DNA of 64,000 nt from contig NZ_JAUSWX010000001.1 in NCBI RefSeq assembly GCF_030815405.1, positions 1,302,001 to 1,366,000 on the forward strand. Reading direction: 5' to 3'. The DNA is from Agromyces albus. Its GTDB lineage: Bacteria; Actinomycetota; Actinomycetes; Actinomycetales; Microbacteriaceae. Position numbers and translations under genes: made by a program. The stretch's first letter is position 1; each line of letters begins with the position of its first letter. Below the pieces are notes generated by a model. That model saw only the letters and a list, made by a program, of their open reading frames with translations. It was not told the origin of the DNA and did no database searches. Positions 30,966-40,784 of this stretch are shown one piece after another.

Positions 30966-31322
30966 TCAGGTGACCGGTCCGGTCCACTTCTCGCCCGGGC
31001 CCTGCCCGATCGGGTCGGGGATCACGGATGCCTCGCGGAACGCGAGCTGCAGCGAGCGCAGGCCGTCGCGCAGGCTCCGGGCGTGCATGTCGCTGATCTC
31101 CGGCGAACCGGCGGTGATGAGTCCCGCGAGGGCGTTGATGAGCTTGCGTGCCTCGTCGAGATCGACCTGCTCGCCGGGATCGTCGGCGAGGCCCACCTTG
31201 ACCGCGGCGGCGCTCATGAGGTGCACTGCAGCGGTCGTGATGATCTCGACCGCGGGGACCTCGGCGATGTCACGGGTGGCCCCCACGACGGTGGACTCGT
31301 CTGAACTGTCGCTCACGGACAT
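30966..31322 (-). CDS. DUF1844 family protein
   Basis: A 118-residue protein of unknown function commonly found next to infC in actinobacteria. The ATG at 31322 is used. The conserved central helix region EIITTAAVHLMSAAAVKVGLADDPGEQVDLDEARKLINAL defines the family. It is divergent from the infC operon; its own start lies only about ten bases from the infC promoter, so the two must share regulatory DNA. Confidence 0.88.
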   Translation of the reverse strand: MSVSDSSDESTVVGATRDIAEVPAVEIITTAAVHLMSAAAVKVGLADDPGEQVDLDEARKLINALAGLITAGSPEISDMHARSLRDGLRSLQLAFREASVIPDPIGQGPGEKWTGPVT

Positions 31323-31577
31323 CCTCTGTTAGACTACTGCGGGCCCGGGGCCAGTCCCCGGTACGAAAGTGGAGATTCTCCCACCCGCGCATACCGCTTC
31401 ATCAAGGTTACCGGGTCGATTGCACTCCGCTTCCGCGTCGCAAGGCGTGGAAGCAGACAGGGTGCCGCAGTTCCGCACGGTGTGAATCCGTGCAGGTTTG
31501 CGTGGATCTTCCGCTCTCGTCGACGGGCGACATCCGCCTCCCGTCGAGCGAAACAGCTTGAGTAGAGGAGTATACGC
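31323..31577 (+). promoter_or_regulatory. Promoter and folded 5' leader of infC-rpmI-rplT
   Basis: A -10 box TAGACT (31330-31335) implies transcription from about 31342 and a leader of about 235 nt with no gene. It contains a perfect GCACGG/CCGTGC hairpin (31475-31480 with 31488-31493), a gcttcc/ggaagc stem further up, and TCGACGGG/CCCGTCGA (31520-31527 with 31540-31547) just ahead of the ribosome site. IF3 operons of other bacteria are controlled by L20 or IF3 through leader RNA; a similar role is inferred here. Confidence 0.5.
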
Positions 31578-32195
31578 ATCAGCGATCCCCGTACAAACGA
31601 CCGTATCCGCGTCCCCGAGGTCCGCCTCGTGGGCCCCGGCGGAGAGCAGGTCGGCGTCGTGAAGATCGAGGTGGCCCTGCGGCTCGCGCAGGAGGCCGAT
31701 CTCGATCTCGTCGAGGTCGCGCCGAACTCGAAGCCGCCGGTCGCCAAGATCATGGACTACGGCAAGTACAAGTACGAGGCTGCGCAGAAGGCGAAAGAGG
31801 CCCGGCGCAACCAGGCGAACACGATCCTCAAAGAGGTTCGGTTCCGTCTCAAGATCGACAAGCACGATTATGAGACCAAGATGAAGCGCGCCATCGGCTT
31901 CCTGAAGACCGGCGACAAGGTCAAGGCCATGATCCTCTTCCGAGGCCGCGAGCAGTCGCGCCCCGAGATGGGCGTGCGCCTCCTGCAGCGCTTCGCAGAA
32001 GACGTGGCAGAGTACGGCACCGTCGAGCACAACCCCACGATCGATGGCCGCAACATGGTCATGGTGATCGGGCCCCTCAAGAACAAGTCCGAGGCCAAGG
32101 CCGAGGCGAACGCACAGCGTGCTGCGGCGAAGGCGCGACCGGCGGATGCCCCGGCCGACGCAGAGCCGCAGACGGCAGAGCCCGCCGAGGGCTAG
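31578..32195 (+). CDS. infC: Translation initiation factor IF-3, AUC start codon
   Basis: Binds the 30S subunit and rejects non-canonical start codons. Homology to IF-3 begins at [20 protein letters not shown], whose first codon is ATC at 31578, seven bases after GAGGAG. The first canonical start (GTG 31629) would cut off 17 conserved residues and has no ribosome site. An AUU or AUC start is the known basis of IF-3 autoregulation. The full length is 205 residues; the family motifs [23 protein letters not shown] and [14 protein letters not shown] are intact, with an Ala/Glu-rich C-terminal tail. Confidence 0.93.
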   Translation: MSDPRTNDRIRVPEVRLVGPGGEQVGVVKIEVALRLAQEADLDLVEVAPNSKPPVAKIMDYGKYKYEAAQKAKEARRNQANTILKEVRFRLKIDKHDYETKMKRAIGFLKTGDKVKAMILFRGREQSRPEMGVRLLQRFAEDVAEYGTVEHNPTIDGRNMVMVIGPLKNKSEAKAEANAQRAAAKARPADAPADAEPQTAEPAEG

Positions 32196-32249
32196 GCCAG
32201 CACCCCCGTCCGCCACTCGCGTGGCGGCAGAATCAAGGAGAAAGACGAG

Positions 32250-32444
32250 ATGCCGAAGCAGAAGACCCATTCCGGGGCCAAGAAGCGCTTCAAGATCACC
32301 GGCAGCGGCAAGATCAAGAAGCAGCAGGCCGGGATGCGCCACCACCTCGAGGTCAAAGCCTCGAAGCGCAAGGCCCGACTGAACCAGGACAAGGTCGTGT
32401 CGGCTCCCGACGCCAAGGTCATCAAGAAGCTTCTCGGCCGCTGA
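32250..32444 (+). CDS. rpmI: 50S ribosomal protein L35
   Basis: Basic 64-residue ribosomal protein of the large subunit. The family start [20 protein letters not shown] is present, and AAGGAG precedes the ATG. It lies between infC (55 bases downstream) and rplT (28 bases upstream), the universal order. Confidence 0.99.
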   Translation: MPKQKTHSGAKKRFKITGSGKIKKQQAGMRHHLEVKASKRKARLNQDKVVSAPDAKVIKKLLGR

Positions 32445-32472
32445 GCCGCCGGATTAAGGAAGAAACAGAGTC

Positions 32473-32859
32473 ATGGCAAGAGTGAAGAGGGCGGTCAACG
32501 CCCACAAGAAGCGCAGGGTCATTCTCGAGCGCGCCGAAGGTTACCGCGGGCAGCGGTCGCGTCTGTACCGCAAGGCGAAGGAGCAGGTCACCCACTCCCT
32601 CGTCTACTCGTACCGTGACCGTCGCCAGAAGAAGGGCGACTTCCGACGCCTCTGGATCCAGCGCATCAACGCCGCGTCGCGCGCGAACGGCCTCACGTAC
32701 AACCGCCTGATCCAGGGTCTCGGCCTTGCGGGCATCGAGGTCGACCGCCGCATCCTCGCTGAGCTCGCCGTCAACGAGCCCGCGACATTCGCGGCTCTCG
32801 TCGAGAGCGCCAAGCAGGCGCTCCCGGCCGACACCTCGGCCCCGAAGACCGCCGCATAG
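32473..32859 (+). CDS. rplT: 50S ribosomal protein L20
   Basis: Early 23S-binding assembly protein that also regulates its own operon in several bacteria. The 128-residue sequence has the family N-terminus [18 protein letters not shown], the [16 protein letters not shown] segment and the [13 protein letters not shown] motif. The ribosome site AAGGAAG is seen. A strong terminator follows 13 bases after the stop. Confidence 0.99.
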   Translation: MARVKRAVNAHKKRRVILERAEGYRGQRSRLYRKAKEQVTHSLVYSYRDRRQKKGDFRRLWIQRINAASRANGLTYNRLIQGLGLAGIEVDRRILAELAVNEPATFAALVESAKQALPADTSAPKTAA

Positions 32860-32872
32860 GCACGTCTGTTCA

Positions 32873-32908
32873 GAACGGCCCGGCACCCCTCGTGGTGCCG
32901 GGCCGTTC
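32873..32908 (+). terminator. Terminator of infC-rpmI-rplT
   Basis: Perfect 15-bp stem (32873-32887 with 32894-32908) and a 6-base loop (cctcgt). No U-run follows. Confidence 0.85.
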
Positions 32909-32921
32909 GGCGTCTCGACCC

Positions 32922-32927
32922 TAGACT
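32922..32927 (+). promoter_or_regulatory. -10 box giving a leaderless rRNA methyltransferase transcript
   Basis: TAGACT, six bases before the ATG at 32934, immediately after the rplT terminator; no ribosome site. Confidence 0.55.
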
Positions 32928-32933
32928 GGTGCC

Positions 32934-33749
32934 ATGCTCGAGAACCCCAGATCGCCGCGCGTGCGGGCCGTTGCGAAGCTCGCGAAGAAGACCGCGCGCG
33001 CCGAGAGCGGGCTCTTCCTGCTCGAGGGTCCGCAGGCCGTCGCCGAGGCGCTCACGTTCCGCCCGCAGCTCGTCGTGGAGCTCTATGCCACCCCGAGTGC
33101 GCTCGAGCGCTACACCGACATCGCCGAGACGGCGGTCGACGCGGGCGTCGACGTCGAGTTCGTCACCGAAGAAGTGCTCGACTCGATGGCCGACACGGTC
33201 ACGCCGCAGGGATTCGTCGCCGTGTGCCACCAGTTCCCGACCGCGGTGAAAGACGTGTTCGCGAGCAGCCCGAAACTCGTGGCCATCCTCGAAGAGGTGC
33301 GCGATCCGGGCAACGCCGGCACGATCGTCAGGGCAGCGGATGCCGCCGGCGCCGACGCCGTGGTGTTCACCGGCCGCGCCGTCGACCTCTACAACCCGAA
33401 GGTGGTGCGGGCCTCGACGGGCTCGATCTTCCACCTCCCGGTCGCTGTCGGCGCCGAACTCGAAGACGTGCTGCAGCGAGCCCGTGCCGCGGGCCTCGTG
33501 GTGATCGCCGCCGACGTCAAGGGCGAAGACCTGCTCGCCGCGCGCAACGAGGGTGTGCTCGCCGAACCGACGGCCTGGCTGTTCGGCAATGAGGCCCACG
33601 GGCTGCCCGACGACAAGCTCGCGCTCGCCGATCGCGTCGTCACGGTTCCGATCTACGGGCATGCCGAGTCGATGAACCTCGCGACCGCGGCATCCGTGTG
33701 CCTCTATGAGAGTGCTTTCGCGCAGCGCAGCCGGGTTACGAATAGGTAA
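32934..33749 (+). CDS. SpoU/TrmH-family RNA 2'-O-methyltransferase
   Basis: Knotted (SPOUT) methyltransferase of rRNA or tRNA, 271 residues. An N-terminal substrate-binding domain (about 1-95, [13 protein letters not shown]) precedes the catalytic domain with motif 1 [24 protein letters not shown], motif 2 [12 protein letters not shown] and motif 3 [22 protein letters not shown]. The target nucleotide cannot be assigned. It sits between rplT and the glutamate transporter, with pheST further on, as in many actinobacteria. Confidence 0.93.
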   Translation: MLENPRSPRVRAVAKLAKKTARAESGLFLLEGPQAVAEALTFRPQLVVELYATPSALERYTDIAETAVDAGVDVEFVTEEVLDSMADTVTPQGFVAVCHQFPTAVKDVFASSPKLVAILEEVRDPGNAGTIVRAADAAGADAVVFTGRAVDLYNPKVVRASTGSIFHLPVAVGAELEDVLQRARAAGLVVIAADVKGEDLLAARNEGVLAEPTAWLFGNEAHGLPDDKLALADRVVTVPIYGHAESMNLATAASVCLYESAFAQRSRVTNR

Positions 33750-33802
33750 CCTCCGTCCGGTTGCTTGGCCGCGGGCTCTGTCGGACCACTAGTTTTGGGG
33801 AT

Positions 33803-34591
<789 letters not shown>

Positions 34592-34645
34592 ACCTGCGCT
34601 GCCACGAGCGGCGAGGAAACACCCACAGGAAGAAGAGGCAGAGAC

Positions 34646-35512
34646 ATGAAACGCATGAGAATCGCACTCGTCGCGGCCGCCGCGGTGTCGGCGCTCGCGC
34701 TCGCCGGTTGCGCTGGAGGCGGCGACGACGCGGCTGACGAGCCGACGGCCGAGCCGGCGCCCACGTTCGAGGCCGGCACGACCATGGCCGAGCTCGCTGA
34801 GGCGGGCACCGTCACGATCGGCACCAAGTTCGACCAGCCCCTGTTCGGCCTCATGGGCCCGTCGGGCGTGCCCGAGGGCTTCGATGTCGAGATCGCCAAG
34901 ATCATCGCGAGCGAGCTCGGCATCGAGGAAGACGGCATCGAGTGGGTCGAGACCGTCTCGGCGAACCGCGAGCCGTTCATCGAGAACGGCCAGGTCGACT
35001 TCGTCGTGGCGACGTACACCATCAACGACAAGCGCAAGGAAGTCATCTCCTTCGCCGGCCCGTACTACATGGCCGGCCAGTCGATCCTGGTGCTCGCCGA
35101 CAACGACGACATCGAGAGCGAAGAAGATCTCGTCGGCCAGCCGGTGTGCTCGGTGACGGGCTCGACGCCCGCGGCGAAGCTCACCGAGATCGGCGCGGAG
35201 CCCGTGCTCACCGACACCTACACGAACTGCCTCGAGCCGCTGCGCAGCGGCCAGGTGGTCGCCGTGTCGACTGACAACGTCATCCTCGCGGGCCTCGCAG
35301 CCCAGAACGAGGGCGAGTTCAAGGTCGTCGGCGAGCCGTTCACCGAGGAGCCCTACGGCATCGGCCTCGCCAAGGATGACACCGAGTTCCGTGACTGGAT
35401 CAACGACGTCCTCGAAGAGGCGTACGAAGACGGTCGTTACGAAGAGGCGTGGAACTCCACGGCGGGCACGGTGCTGCCGTACGTCGAGCCGCCGGCAGTC
35501 GACCGCTACTGA
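34646..35512 (+). CDS. gluB: Glutamate-type ABC transporter, substrate-binding lipoprotein
   Basis: Extracytoplasmic amino acid receptor of the transporter, 288 residues. A short basic N-terminus and hydrophobic stretch end in the lipobox LALAGC; an acidic linker follows. The family 3 binding-protein fold shows GTKFDQPLFGLMGPSGVPEGFDVEIAK, EWVETVSANREPFIENGQVDFVVATYTINDKR and a GVGLAKDD-like segment (YGIGLAKDD). The ribosome site GGAAGAAGAGG is upstream. Confidence 0.95.
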   Translation: MKRMRIALVAAAAVSALALAGCAGGGDDAADEPTAEPAPTFEAGTTMAELAEAGTVTIGTKFDQPLFGLMGPSGVPEGFDVEIAKIIASELGIEEDGIEWVETVSANREPFIENGQVDFVVATYTINDKRKEVISFAGPYYMAGQSILVLADNDDIESEEDLVGQPVCSVTGSTPAAKLTEIGAEPVLTDTYTNCLEPLRSGQVVAVSTDNVILAGLAAQNEGEFKVVGEPFTEEPYGIGLAKDDTEFRDWINDVLEEAYEDGRYEEAWNSTAGTVLPYVEPPAVDRY

Positions 35513-35519
35513 TCGGTCT

Positions 35520-35548
35520 GCGGCCCGGGCCAGCTCGGCCCGGGCCGC
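35520..35548 (+). terminator. Intercistronic hairpin between gluB and gluC
   Basis: GCGGCCCGGGCC (35520-35531) pairs perfectly with 35537-35548 across a 5-base loop. It probably acts as a partial terminator or 3' stabiliser so that the binding protein is made in excess over the permeases. Confidence 0.65.
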
Positions 35549-35581
35549 ACCCCACCCACATCTGACAGGAAACGGAGACTC

Positions 35582-36229
35582 GTGGACGCGGTCATCGAGA
35601 ATCTGCCGACGTACTGGCGCGGCTTCAGCATGACCTTGCTGCTGCTCGGGGTGAGCGGCCTCTCTGCTCTGGTGATCGGCACGATCATCGCCGCGATGCG
35701 CATTTCACCGGTTGCGTCGCTACGAGGGTTCGCCACGGTCTACACCGAACTGGTGCGGAACACCCCGCTCACGCTCGTGCTGCTCTTCTGCGCGATCATC
35801 CTGCCGTATCTCGGCTCCAGGCTCGAGTACCAGGTGGCCGCAATGATCGGGCTCTCCGTGTACACCTCGCCGTTCGTCGCCGAGGCACTCCGATCGGGCA
35901 TCAACGGAGTGCCGGTCGGCCAGGCTGAAGCGGCGCGCAGTGTCGGGCTCGGGTTCGGTCAGACCGTTGGCATGATCGTGCTTCCGCAGGCGTTCCGCAT
36001 GACGATCCCGCCGCTCATCAACGTCTTCATCGCCCTCACGAAGAACACGTCGGTCGCCGGCGGCTTCTTCGTCTTCGAGTTGTTCGCGGCAGGCCGCGAA
36101 CTCGCGAACGCGAGGGGTGACGCCGTCATCGCCATCCTCCTCGGCGTCGCGACGCTGTATCTCCTGATCACCGTCCCGCTCGGCGTGATCGCCGGGCAAC
36201 TCGAGCGCAAGTGGGTGGTGCAGCGATGA
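35582..36229 (+). CDS. gluC: Glutamate-type ABC transporter permease
   Basis: Inner-membrane permease, 215 residues with about five membrane helices. GTG start behind GGAAACGGAGA. It carries the HisM-type pattern YTELVRNTPLTLVLLF and the ATPase-docking loop EALRSGINGVPVGQAEAARSVGLGFGQT (EAA motif). The stop overlaps gluD (ATGA). Confidence 0.95.
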   Translation: MDAVIENLPTYWRGFSMTLLLLGVSGLSALVIGTIIAAMRISPVASLRGFATVYTELVRNTPLTLVLLFCAIILPYLGSRLEYQVAAMIGLSVYTSPFVAEALRSGINGVPVGQAEAARSVGLGFGQTVGMIVLPQAFRMTIPPLINVFIALTKNTSVAGGFFVFELFAAGRELANARGDAVIAILLGVATLYLLITVPLGVIAGQLERKWVVQR

Positions 36230-37140
36230 GCGGCCCGAGTGTCCTGTTCGATGTGCCGGGTCCCAAGGCCCGTCGCAGCTCGCTGATCTCCTCGATCGTC
36301 GCCGGGCTACTGATCCTCGCCGGACTCGGCTGGATCGCGCTCACGCTCGCCGCCCCGCGGCAGAGTGGCGGCATCACGCTCCCGGGGTTCTTCGATCCGA
36401 CTCGATGGAACATCTTCGCCGACCCCGAGGTGTGGTCGTTCATCATCTTCCAGGGCGTCGTCGGCACGCTCAGCGCGGCGCTCACGGCGTCGGTCTTCGC
36501 GCTCATCCTCGGCGTGATCCTGTCGCTGCTGCGCAGTGCAGAGACCGCATGGATCCGAGTGCCGGTCGCCGTCGTGCTCGAGTTCGTGCGCGGCATGCCG
36601 GTGCTGCTCATGATGCTCTTCATCCTGCTGGTGTTGAACACCGGGGCGTTCTGGGCCGTCGTTGCGGCCCTCTCGCTCTACAACGGGGCGCTCATCGGTG
36701 AAGCGCTTCGCGCCGGACTCGCGGCGCTGCCGAGAGGGCAACGCGAAGCCGGTCTCAGCCTCGGCATGCGCCCACTGCAGTCCAAGATGCTCGTCGAGTT
36801 CCCGCAGGCGTTCCGGCAGATGCTGCCGATCATCGTCGCGCAACTCGTCGTGCTGCTGAAAGACACGTCGCTCGGCTTCATCGTCGGGTACACCGAGTTG
36901 CTGCGCGTGGATATGAACAACCTCGGGAGCTTCTACGGCAACCGATACCTGTTCTCCTTGTTCGTGATCACGCTCGTGCTGTACCTCGCGATGAACCTTT
37001 CGCTGTCGTGGTTCGCGCGCTGGCTCTCGAAGCGCACTGCGAGCAAGTCGTCGGGCAAGCGGCTCGATCCGACCGATCCCGGCCAAGCGATGCTCGTCGC
37101 CCAGGCCTCGGCAGCCTCCAAGCAGACGCCCCAGTTCTGA
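36226..37140 (+). CDS. gluD: Glutamate-type ABC transporter permease
   Basis: Second permease, 304 residues, forming the heterodimeric channel with GluC. ATG 36226 overlaps the gluC stop. It has an extra N-terminal membrane helix (about 25-45), the LEFVRGMPVLLMMLFI pattern, the EAA loop EALRAGLAALPRGQREAGLSLGM, and a basic C-terminal tail (SKRTASKSSGKR) typical of the Corynebacterium GluD subunit. Confidence 0.95.
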   Translation: MSGPSVLFDVPGPKARRSSLISSIVAGLLILAGLGWIALTLAAPRQSGGITLPGFFDPTRWNIFADPEVWSFIIFQGVVGTLSAALTASVFALILGVILSLLRSAETAWIRVPVAVVLEFVRGMPVLLMMLFILLVLNTGAFWAVVAALSLYNGALIGEALRAGLAALPRGQREAGLSLGMRPLQSKMLVEFPQAFRQMLPIIVAQLVVLLKDTSLGFIVGYTELLRVDMNNLGSFYGNRYLFSLFVITLVLYLAMNLSLSWFARWLSKRTASKSSGKRLDPTDPGQAMLVAQASAASKQTPQF

Positions 37141-37163
37141 CGCGAGTCGCCAGCCTGCGCCGC

Positions 37164-37169
37164 TAGACT
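37164..37169 (+). promoter_or_regulatory. -10 box for pheS, nearly leaderless
   Basis: TAGACT, eight bases before the GTG start of pheS at 37178, with no ribosome site between. Confidence 0.5.
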
Positions 37170-37177
37170 CGTTCTTC

Positions 37178-38218
37178 GTGTCCGAGCCCCTCGAAATCAC
37201 CGAGCACGCCGTCGAATCGGCCGTCGATGCCGCCCTCCAGGCGATCGCGTCGGCCGGCGACTCCGCCGCGCTGAAGACCGTCCGCAGTGAGCACGCGGGG
37301 GAGAAGTCGACCCTCGCGCAGTTGAATGCCCAGCTCCGCAATGTGCCGAACGACCAGAAGGCCGCGCTCGGCAAGCTCGTGGGCGGCGCGCGCGGGCGAG
37401 TGAACCAGGCGTTCGCCGCTCGTGAGGCCGAGATCGTCGAGGCCGAGGCGGCAGCGCAGCTCGAGGCCGAGACGGTGGATGTCACAGCACTGCCGTCGCG
37501 GTACACGCCCGGCGCGCGGCATCCGCTCTCCCTTCTGCAAGACCGGGTGTGCGACGTCTTCACCGGCATGGGCTGGGAGATCGCCGACGGCCCCGAGGTC
37601 GAGAGCGAGTGGTTCAACTTCGACGCGCTGAATTTCGACGCCGACCACCCGGCGCGCGCGATGCAGGACACGTTCTTCGTCGACCCGCCCGAGGCGCATC
37701 TCGTGCTGCGCACCCACACGAGCCCCGTGCAGATCCGCTCGATGCTCGAACGTGAGCTGCCGCTCTACGTGCTCGCGCCGGGCCGCGTGTACCGCACCGA
37801 CGAGTTCGACGCGACCCACTTGCCCGTGTTCATGCAGTTCGAGGGCGTCGCGGTCGACAAGGGCCTCACCATGGCGCATCTCAAGGGCACGCTCGACCAC
37901 TTCGTGAAGTCGATCTTCGGCGACGAGGCGAAGATCCGCTTGCGGCCGAGCTTCTTCCCGTTCACCGAGCCCTCTGCCGAGCTCGACTTCTGGCACCCGA
38001 CCTTCAAGAGCGGCGCGCGCTGGATCGAGTGGGGCGGCTGCGGGATGATGCACCCGAACGTGCTGAAGTCCGCCGGCATCGATCCCGAGGTCTACACCGG
38101 GTTCGCCTTCGGAATGGGCATCGAACGCGGCCTGATGCTCCGCAACGACGTGCAGGACATGCGCGAAATGGTCGAGGGAGACATCCGTTTCTCCCAGCAG
38201 TTCGGAATGGTGGTCTAG
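37178..38218 (+). CDS. pheS: Phenylalanyl-tRNA synthetase alpha chain
   Basis: Catalytic class II chain of the alpha2-beta2 enzyme. The 346-residue protein has an N-terminal coiled-coil arm (about 1-90), then HPLSLLQDRVCDVFTGMGWEI, class II motif 2 FMQFEGVAVDKGLTMAHLKG and motif 3 GFAFGMGIERGLMLR. pheT starts three bases after the stop. No T-box or Phe-rich leader peptide is visible upstream. Confidence 0.98.
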   Translation: MSEPLEITEHAVESAVDAALQAIASAGDSAALKTVRSEHAGEKSTLAQLNAQLRNVPNDQKAALGKLVGGARGRVNQAFAAREAEIVEAEAAAQLEAETVDVTALPSRYTPGARHPLSLLQDRVCDVFTGMGWEIADGPEVESEWFNFDALNFDADHPARAMQDTFFVDPPEAHLVLRTHTSPVQIRSMLERELPLYVLAPGRVYRTDEFDATHLPVFMQFEGVAVDKGLTMAHLKGTLDHFVKSIFGDEAKIRLRPSFFPFTEPSAELDFWHPTFKSGARWIEWGGCGMMHPNVLKSAGIDPEVYTGFAFGMGIERGLMLRNDVQDMREMVEGDIRFSQQFGMVV

Positions 38219-38221
38219 AAG

Positions 38222-40747
38222 ATGCGAGTGCCGCTCAGCTGGCTCGCGGAGTACGTCGAACTCGTGCCAGGCACGACGCCCGAAGACGTGCATGCCGCCC
38301 TCGTGAAGGTGGGCCTCGAAGAGGAGGACGTGCACACGTTCGAGCTCCAGGGCCCGATCGTCGTCGGCGAGGTGCTCGAGTTCGTCGAGGAGCCGCAGTC
38401 CAACGGCAAGACCATCCGCTGGTGCCAGGTGCGCGTGGCGCCCGAGGGCGAGACGGCTGCCGACGGCGGCGCCGCGGTGCACGGTGTCGTGTGCGGCGCC
38501 CGCAACTTCTTCGCCGGCGACAAGGTCGTCGTTACACTGCCAGGCGCCGTGCTGCCCGGCCCGTTCCCGATCGCCGCGCGCAAGACCTATGGTCACGTCT
38601 CCGACGGCATGATCGCCTCGGCCCGCGAACTCGGTCTCGGCGACGACCACGACGGCATCCTCCGCCTCTCGACGCTCGGCATCGACGCGCCCGTCGGCAC
38701 CGACGCCATCGCGCTGCTCGGGCTCGACGACGCCGCCGTCGAGATCAACGTCACGCCCGACCGCGGCTACGCGTTCTCGATCCGCGGCGTCGCGCGCGAG
38801 TACGCGCACGCCACGGGTGCACGGTTCCGCGACCCCGTCGAGCAGGTCACGGCGACGGATGCCACTGCCGACGGCTTCTCGGTCGTCATCGACGACGACG
38901 CGCCGATCCGCGGCAGGGCCGGCTCGGCCGTGTTCGCGACGCGCATCGTTCGCGGGGTCGACCCCACACGCCCGACGCCGGCATGGATGGTCGCGCGGCT
39001 GAAGCTCGCCGGCATCCGCTCGCTCTCGCTCCTCGTCGACATCACGAACTACGTGATGCTCGAATTCGGCCAGCCGATCCACGGGTACGACCTCGACGCG
39101 CTGCGCGGCGGAATCCGCGTCCGTCGTGCGCTGCCAGGAGAGAAGCTCACGACGCTCGACGGCAAGGAGCGCACGCTCCACGTCGAGGATCTCGTCGTCA
39201 CCGACGACCGCGGCCCGATCGGCCTCGGCGGTGTCATGGGCGGCGGCGAGACGGAGATGGGCGAGTCGACGCACAACGTGCTCATCGAGGCGGCGAACTG
39301 GGATCCCGTCTCGATCGCCCGCACCGCGCGGCGGCACAAGCTTCCGAGCGAGGCCGCGAAGCGGTACGAGCGCGGTGTCGATCCCGAGATTCCGCCGGCC
39401 GCGGTGTCGCGGGTCGCCCAGCTCATGGTCGACCTCGCCGACGGCACCGCCGACGGTGGCGGTTCGATCTTCAGCGAGATCGCCGCGCGCGAGGCGATCA
39501 CGCTGCCGAGCGGCTTCGTCTCCGAGCTCATCGGAGTGGAGTACACCGACCAGGAGGTGCACGACGCACTCGCCGAGGTCGGCGGCATCATCACGGCGAC
39601 CGACGACGGCTTCGAGGTCGTGCCTCCGTCGTGGCGACCCGACCTCACCGGCAAGGCCGAGCTCGCCGAGGAAGTGGCGCGGCTCGCCGGGTATCACCGC
39701 ATTCCGTCGGTGCTTCCCGTCGCACCCCCCGGCCGTGGGCTCACGCGTTCGCAGCGCTTGCGCCGCCGGGTCGCCGACACGCTCGCCTCGGCCGGCTCCA
39801 CCGAGGTGCTCGCCTTCCCGTTCGCGACCGAGCACGAGAACGCCACGTACGGCAGCGCCGACGGTGGCCCCGTGGCATCCGTGCGCCTCGCGAACGCGCT
39901 CGACGCAGGAGCACCCTTCATGCGCCGCTCGCTGCTGCCCGGACTCATCGGCGCGGCCCGACGCAACCTCTCGCGCGGACTCACCGACCTCTCGCTGTTC
40001 GAGCTCGGGCTCGTCTTCCTGCCCGAGCCCGACCGGAAGTACGGCACCGCCGAGCTGCCCGTCGGCAACGCGAAGCCGAGCGACGATGAGCTCGACGCCC
40101 TGCAGGCCGGCATCCCGGCGCAGCCGCGCCACGTCGGCGTGCTCCTCCTCGGCGACGCCGTGGCCAAGCAGCCCGGCCAGCCGGCCATTCCCGCGGGCAT
40201 CGTCGACGCACTCGACGCCGTGCGCCAGATCGCGCTCGCGACCGGCGCCGAGATCGAGGTCATGCAGGGGTCGCACCAGGCGCTGCACCCGGGCCGCACC
40301 GCCGAGTTGCGCGTCGCAGGCCACAACGTCGGCTACGCGGGGGAGCTGCTGCCCGCGCTTGCCGAAGAGGCCGACCTGCCTCGCGTGGTGGCGATCGTCG
40401 AACTCGACCTCGACGCGGTCATCGAACTCACGGAGCCCGGCCTCGAAGCCAGCCAGATCGGGACCTTCCCGGCGGCGACGCAAGACCTGTCACTCGTCGT
40501 CGGACTCGAGGTGCCGGCTGCGGCCGTGGCCGAAGCCGTGCGCGAGGGCGCCGGTGAGCTGCTCGAAGACCTGCGGCTCGTCGACGACTACCGCGGATCG
40601 GGTGTCCCCGAAGGCTCGAAGAGCCTCACCTTCGCGTTGCGCTTCCGCGCGCTCGATCGCACGCTGACGGCGGCGCAAGCGAGCGATGCGAAGCTCGCGG
40701 GTGCCGCCCTCGCCGCCGAGCGCACGGGCGCGGCGGTCCGGGAGTAG
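38222..40747 (+). CDS. pheT: Phenylalanyl-tRNA synthetase beta chain
   Basis: Structural and editing chain, 841 residues. In order: B1 and tRNA-binding (OB) domain starting MRVPLSWLAEYVELVPG and VVCGARNF, B3/B4 editing domain (DITNYVMLEFGQPIHGYD, then GVMGG and NWDPVSIARTARRHKLPSEAAKRYERGVDP), B5 domain, a catalytic-like core, and a C-terminal anticodon-binding domain (FPAATQDLSLVVGLEVPA). All expected blocks are present. Confidence 0.98.
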   Translation: MRVPLSWLAEYVELVPGTTPEDVHAALVKVGLEEEDVHTFELQGPIVVGEVLEFVEEPQSNGKTIRWCQVRVAPEGETAADGGAAVHGVVCGARNFFAGDKVVVTLPGAVLPGPFPIAARKTYGHVSDGMIASARELGLGDDHDGILRLSTLGIDAPVGTDAIALLGLDDAAVEINVTPDRGYAFSIRGVAREYAHATGARFRDPVEQVTATDATADGFSVVIDDDAPIRGRAGSAVFATRIVRGVDPTRPTPAWMVARLKLAGIRSLSLLVDITNYVMLEFGQPIHGYDLDALRGGIRVRRALPGEKLTTLDGKERTLHVEDLVVTDDRGPIGLGGVMGGGETEMGESTHNVLIEAANWDPVSIARTARRHKLPSEAAKRYERGVDPEIPPAAVSRVAQLMVDLADGTADGGGSIFSEIAAREAITLPSGFVSELIGVEYTDQEVHDALAEVGGIITATDDGFEVVPPSWRPDLTGKAELAEEVARLAGYHRIPSVLPVAPPGRGLTRSQRLRRRVADTLASAGSTEVLAFPFATEHENATYGSADGGPVASVRLANALDAGAPFMRRSLLPGLIGAARRNLSRGLTDLSLFELGLVFLPEPDRKYGTAELPVGNAKPSDDELDALQAGIPAQPRHVGVLLLGDAVAKQPGQPAIPAGIVDALDAVRQIALATGAEIEVMQGSHQALHPGRTAELRVAGHNVGYAGELLPALAEEADLPRVVAIVELDLDAVIELTEPGLEASQIGTFPAATQDLSLVVGLEVPAAAVAEAVREGAGELLEDLRLVDDYRGSGVPEGSKSLTFALRFRALDRTLTAAQASDAKLAGAALAAERTGAAVRE

Positions 40748-40784
40748 CGCCGGCAGCCACGTCGAAGCAGCCGACGCTCCGCCG

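Noticed and set aside
37163-40483. 1106-codon open frame on the minus strand across pheST
   Set aside because: It is the antisense shadow of two unmistakable synthetase genes; its protein is a repetitive Arg/Asp/Val-rich composition without any family motif. The same applies to long minus-strand frames at 15154-17751, 24752-26125 and 3841-5355.
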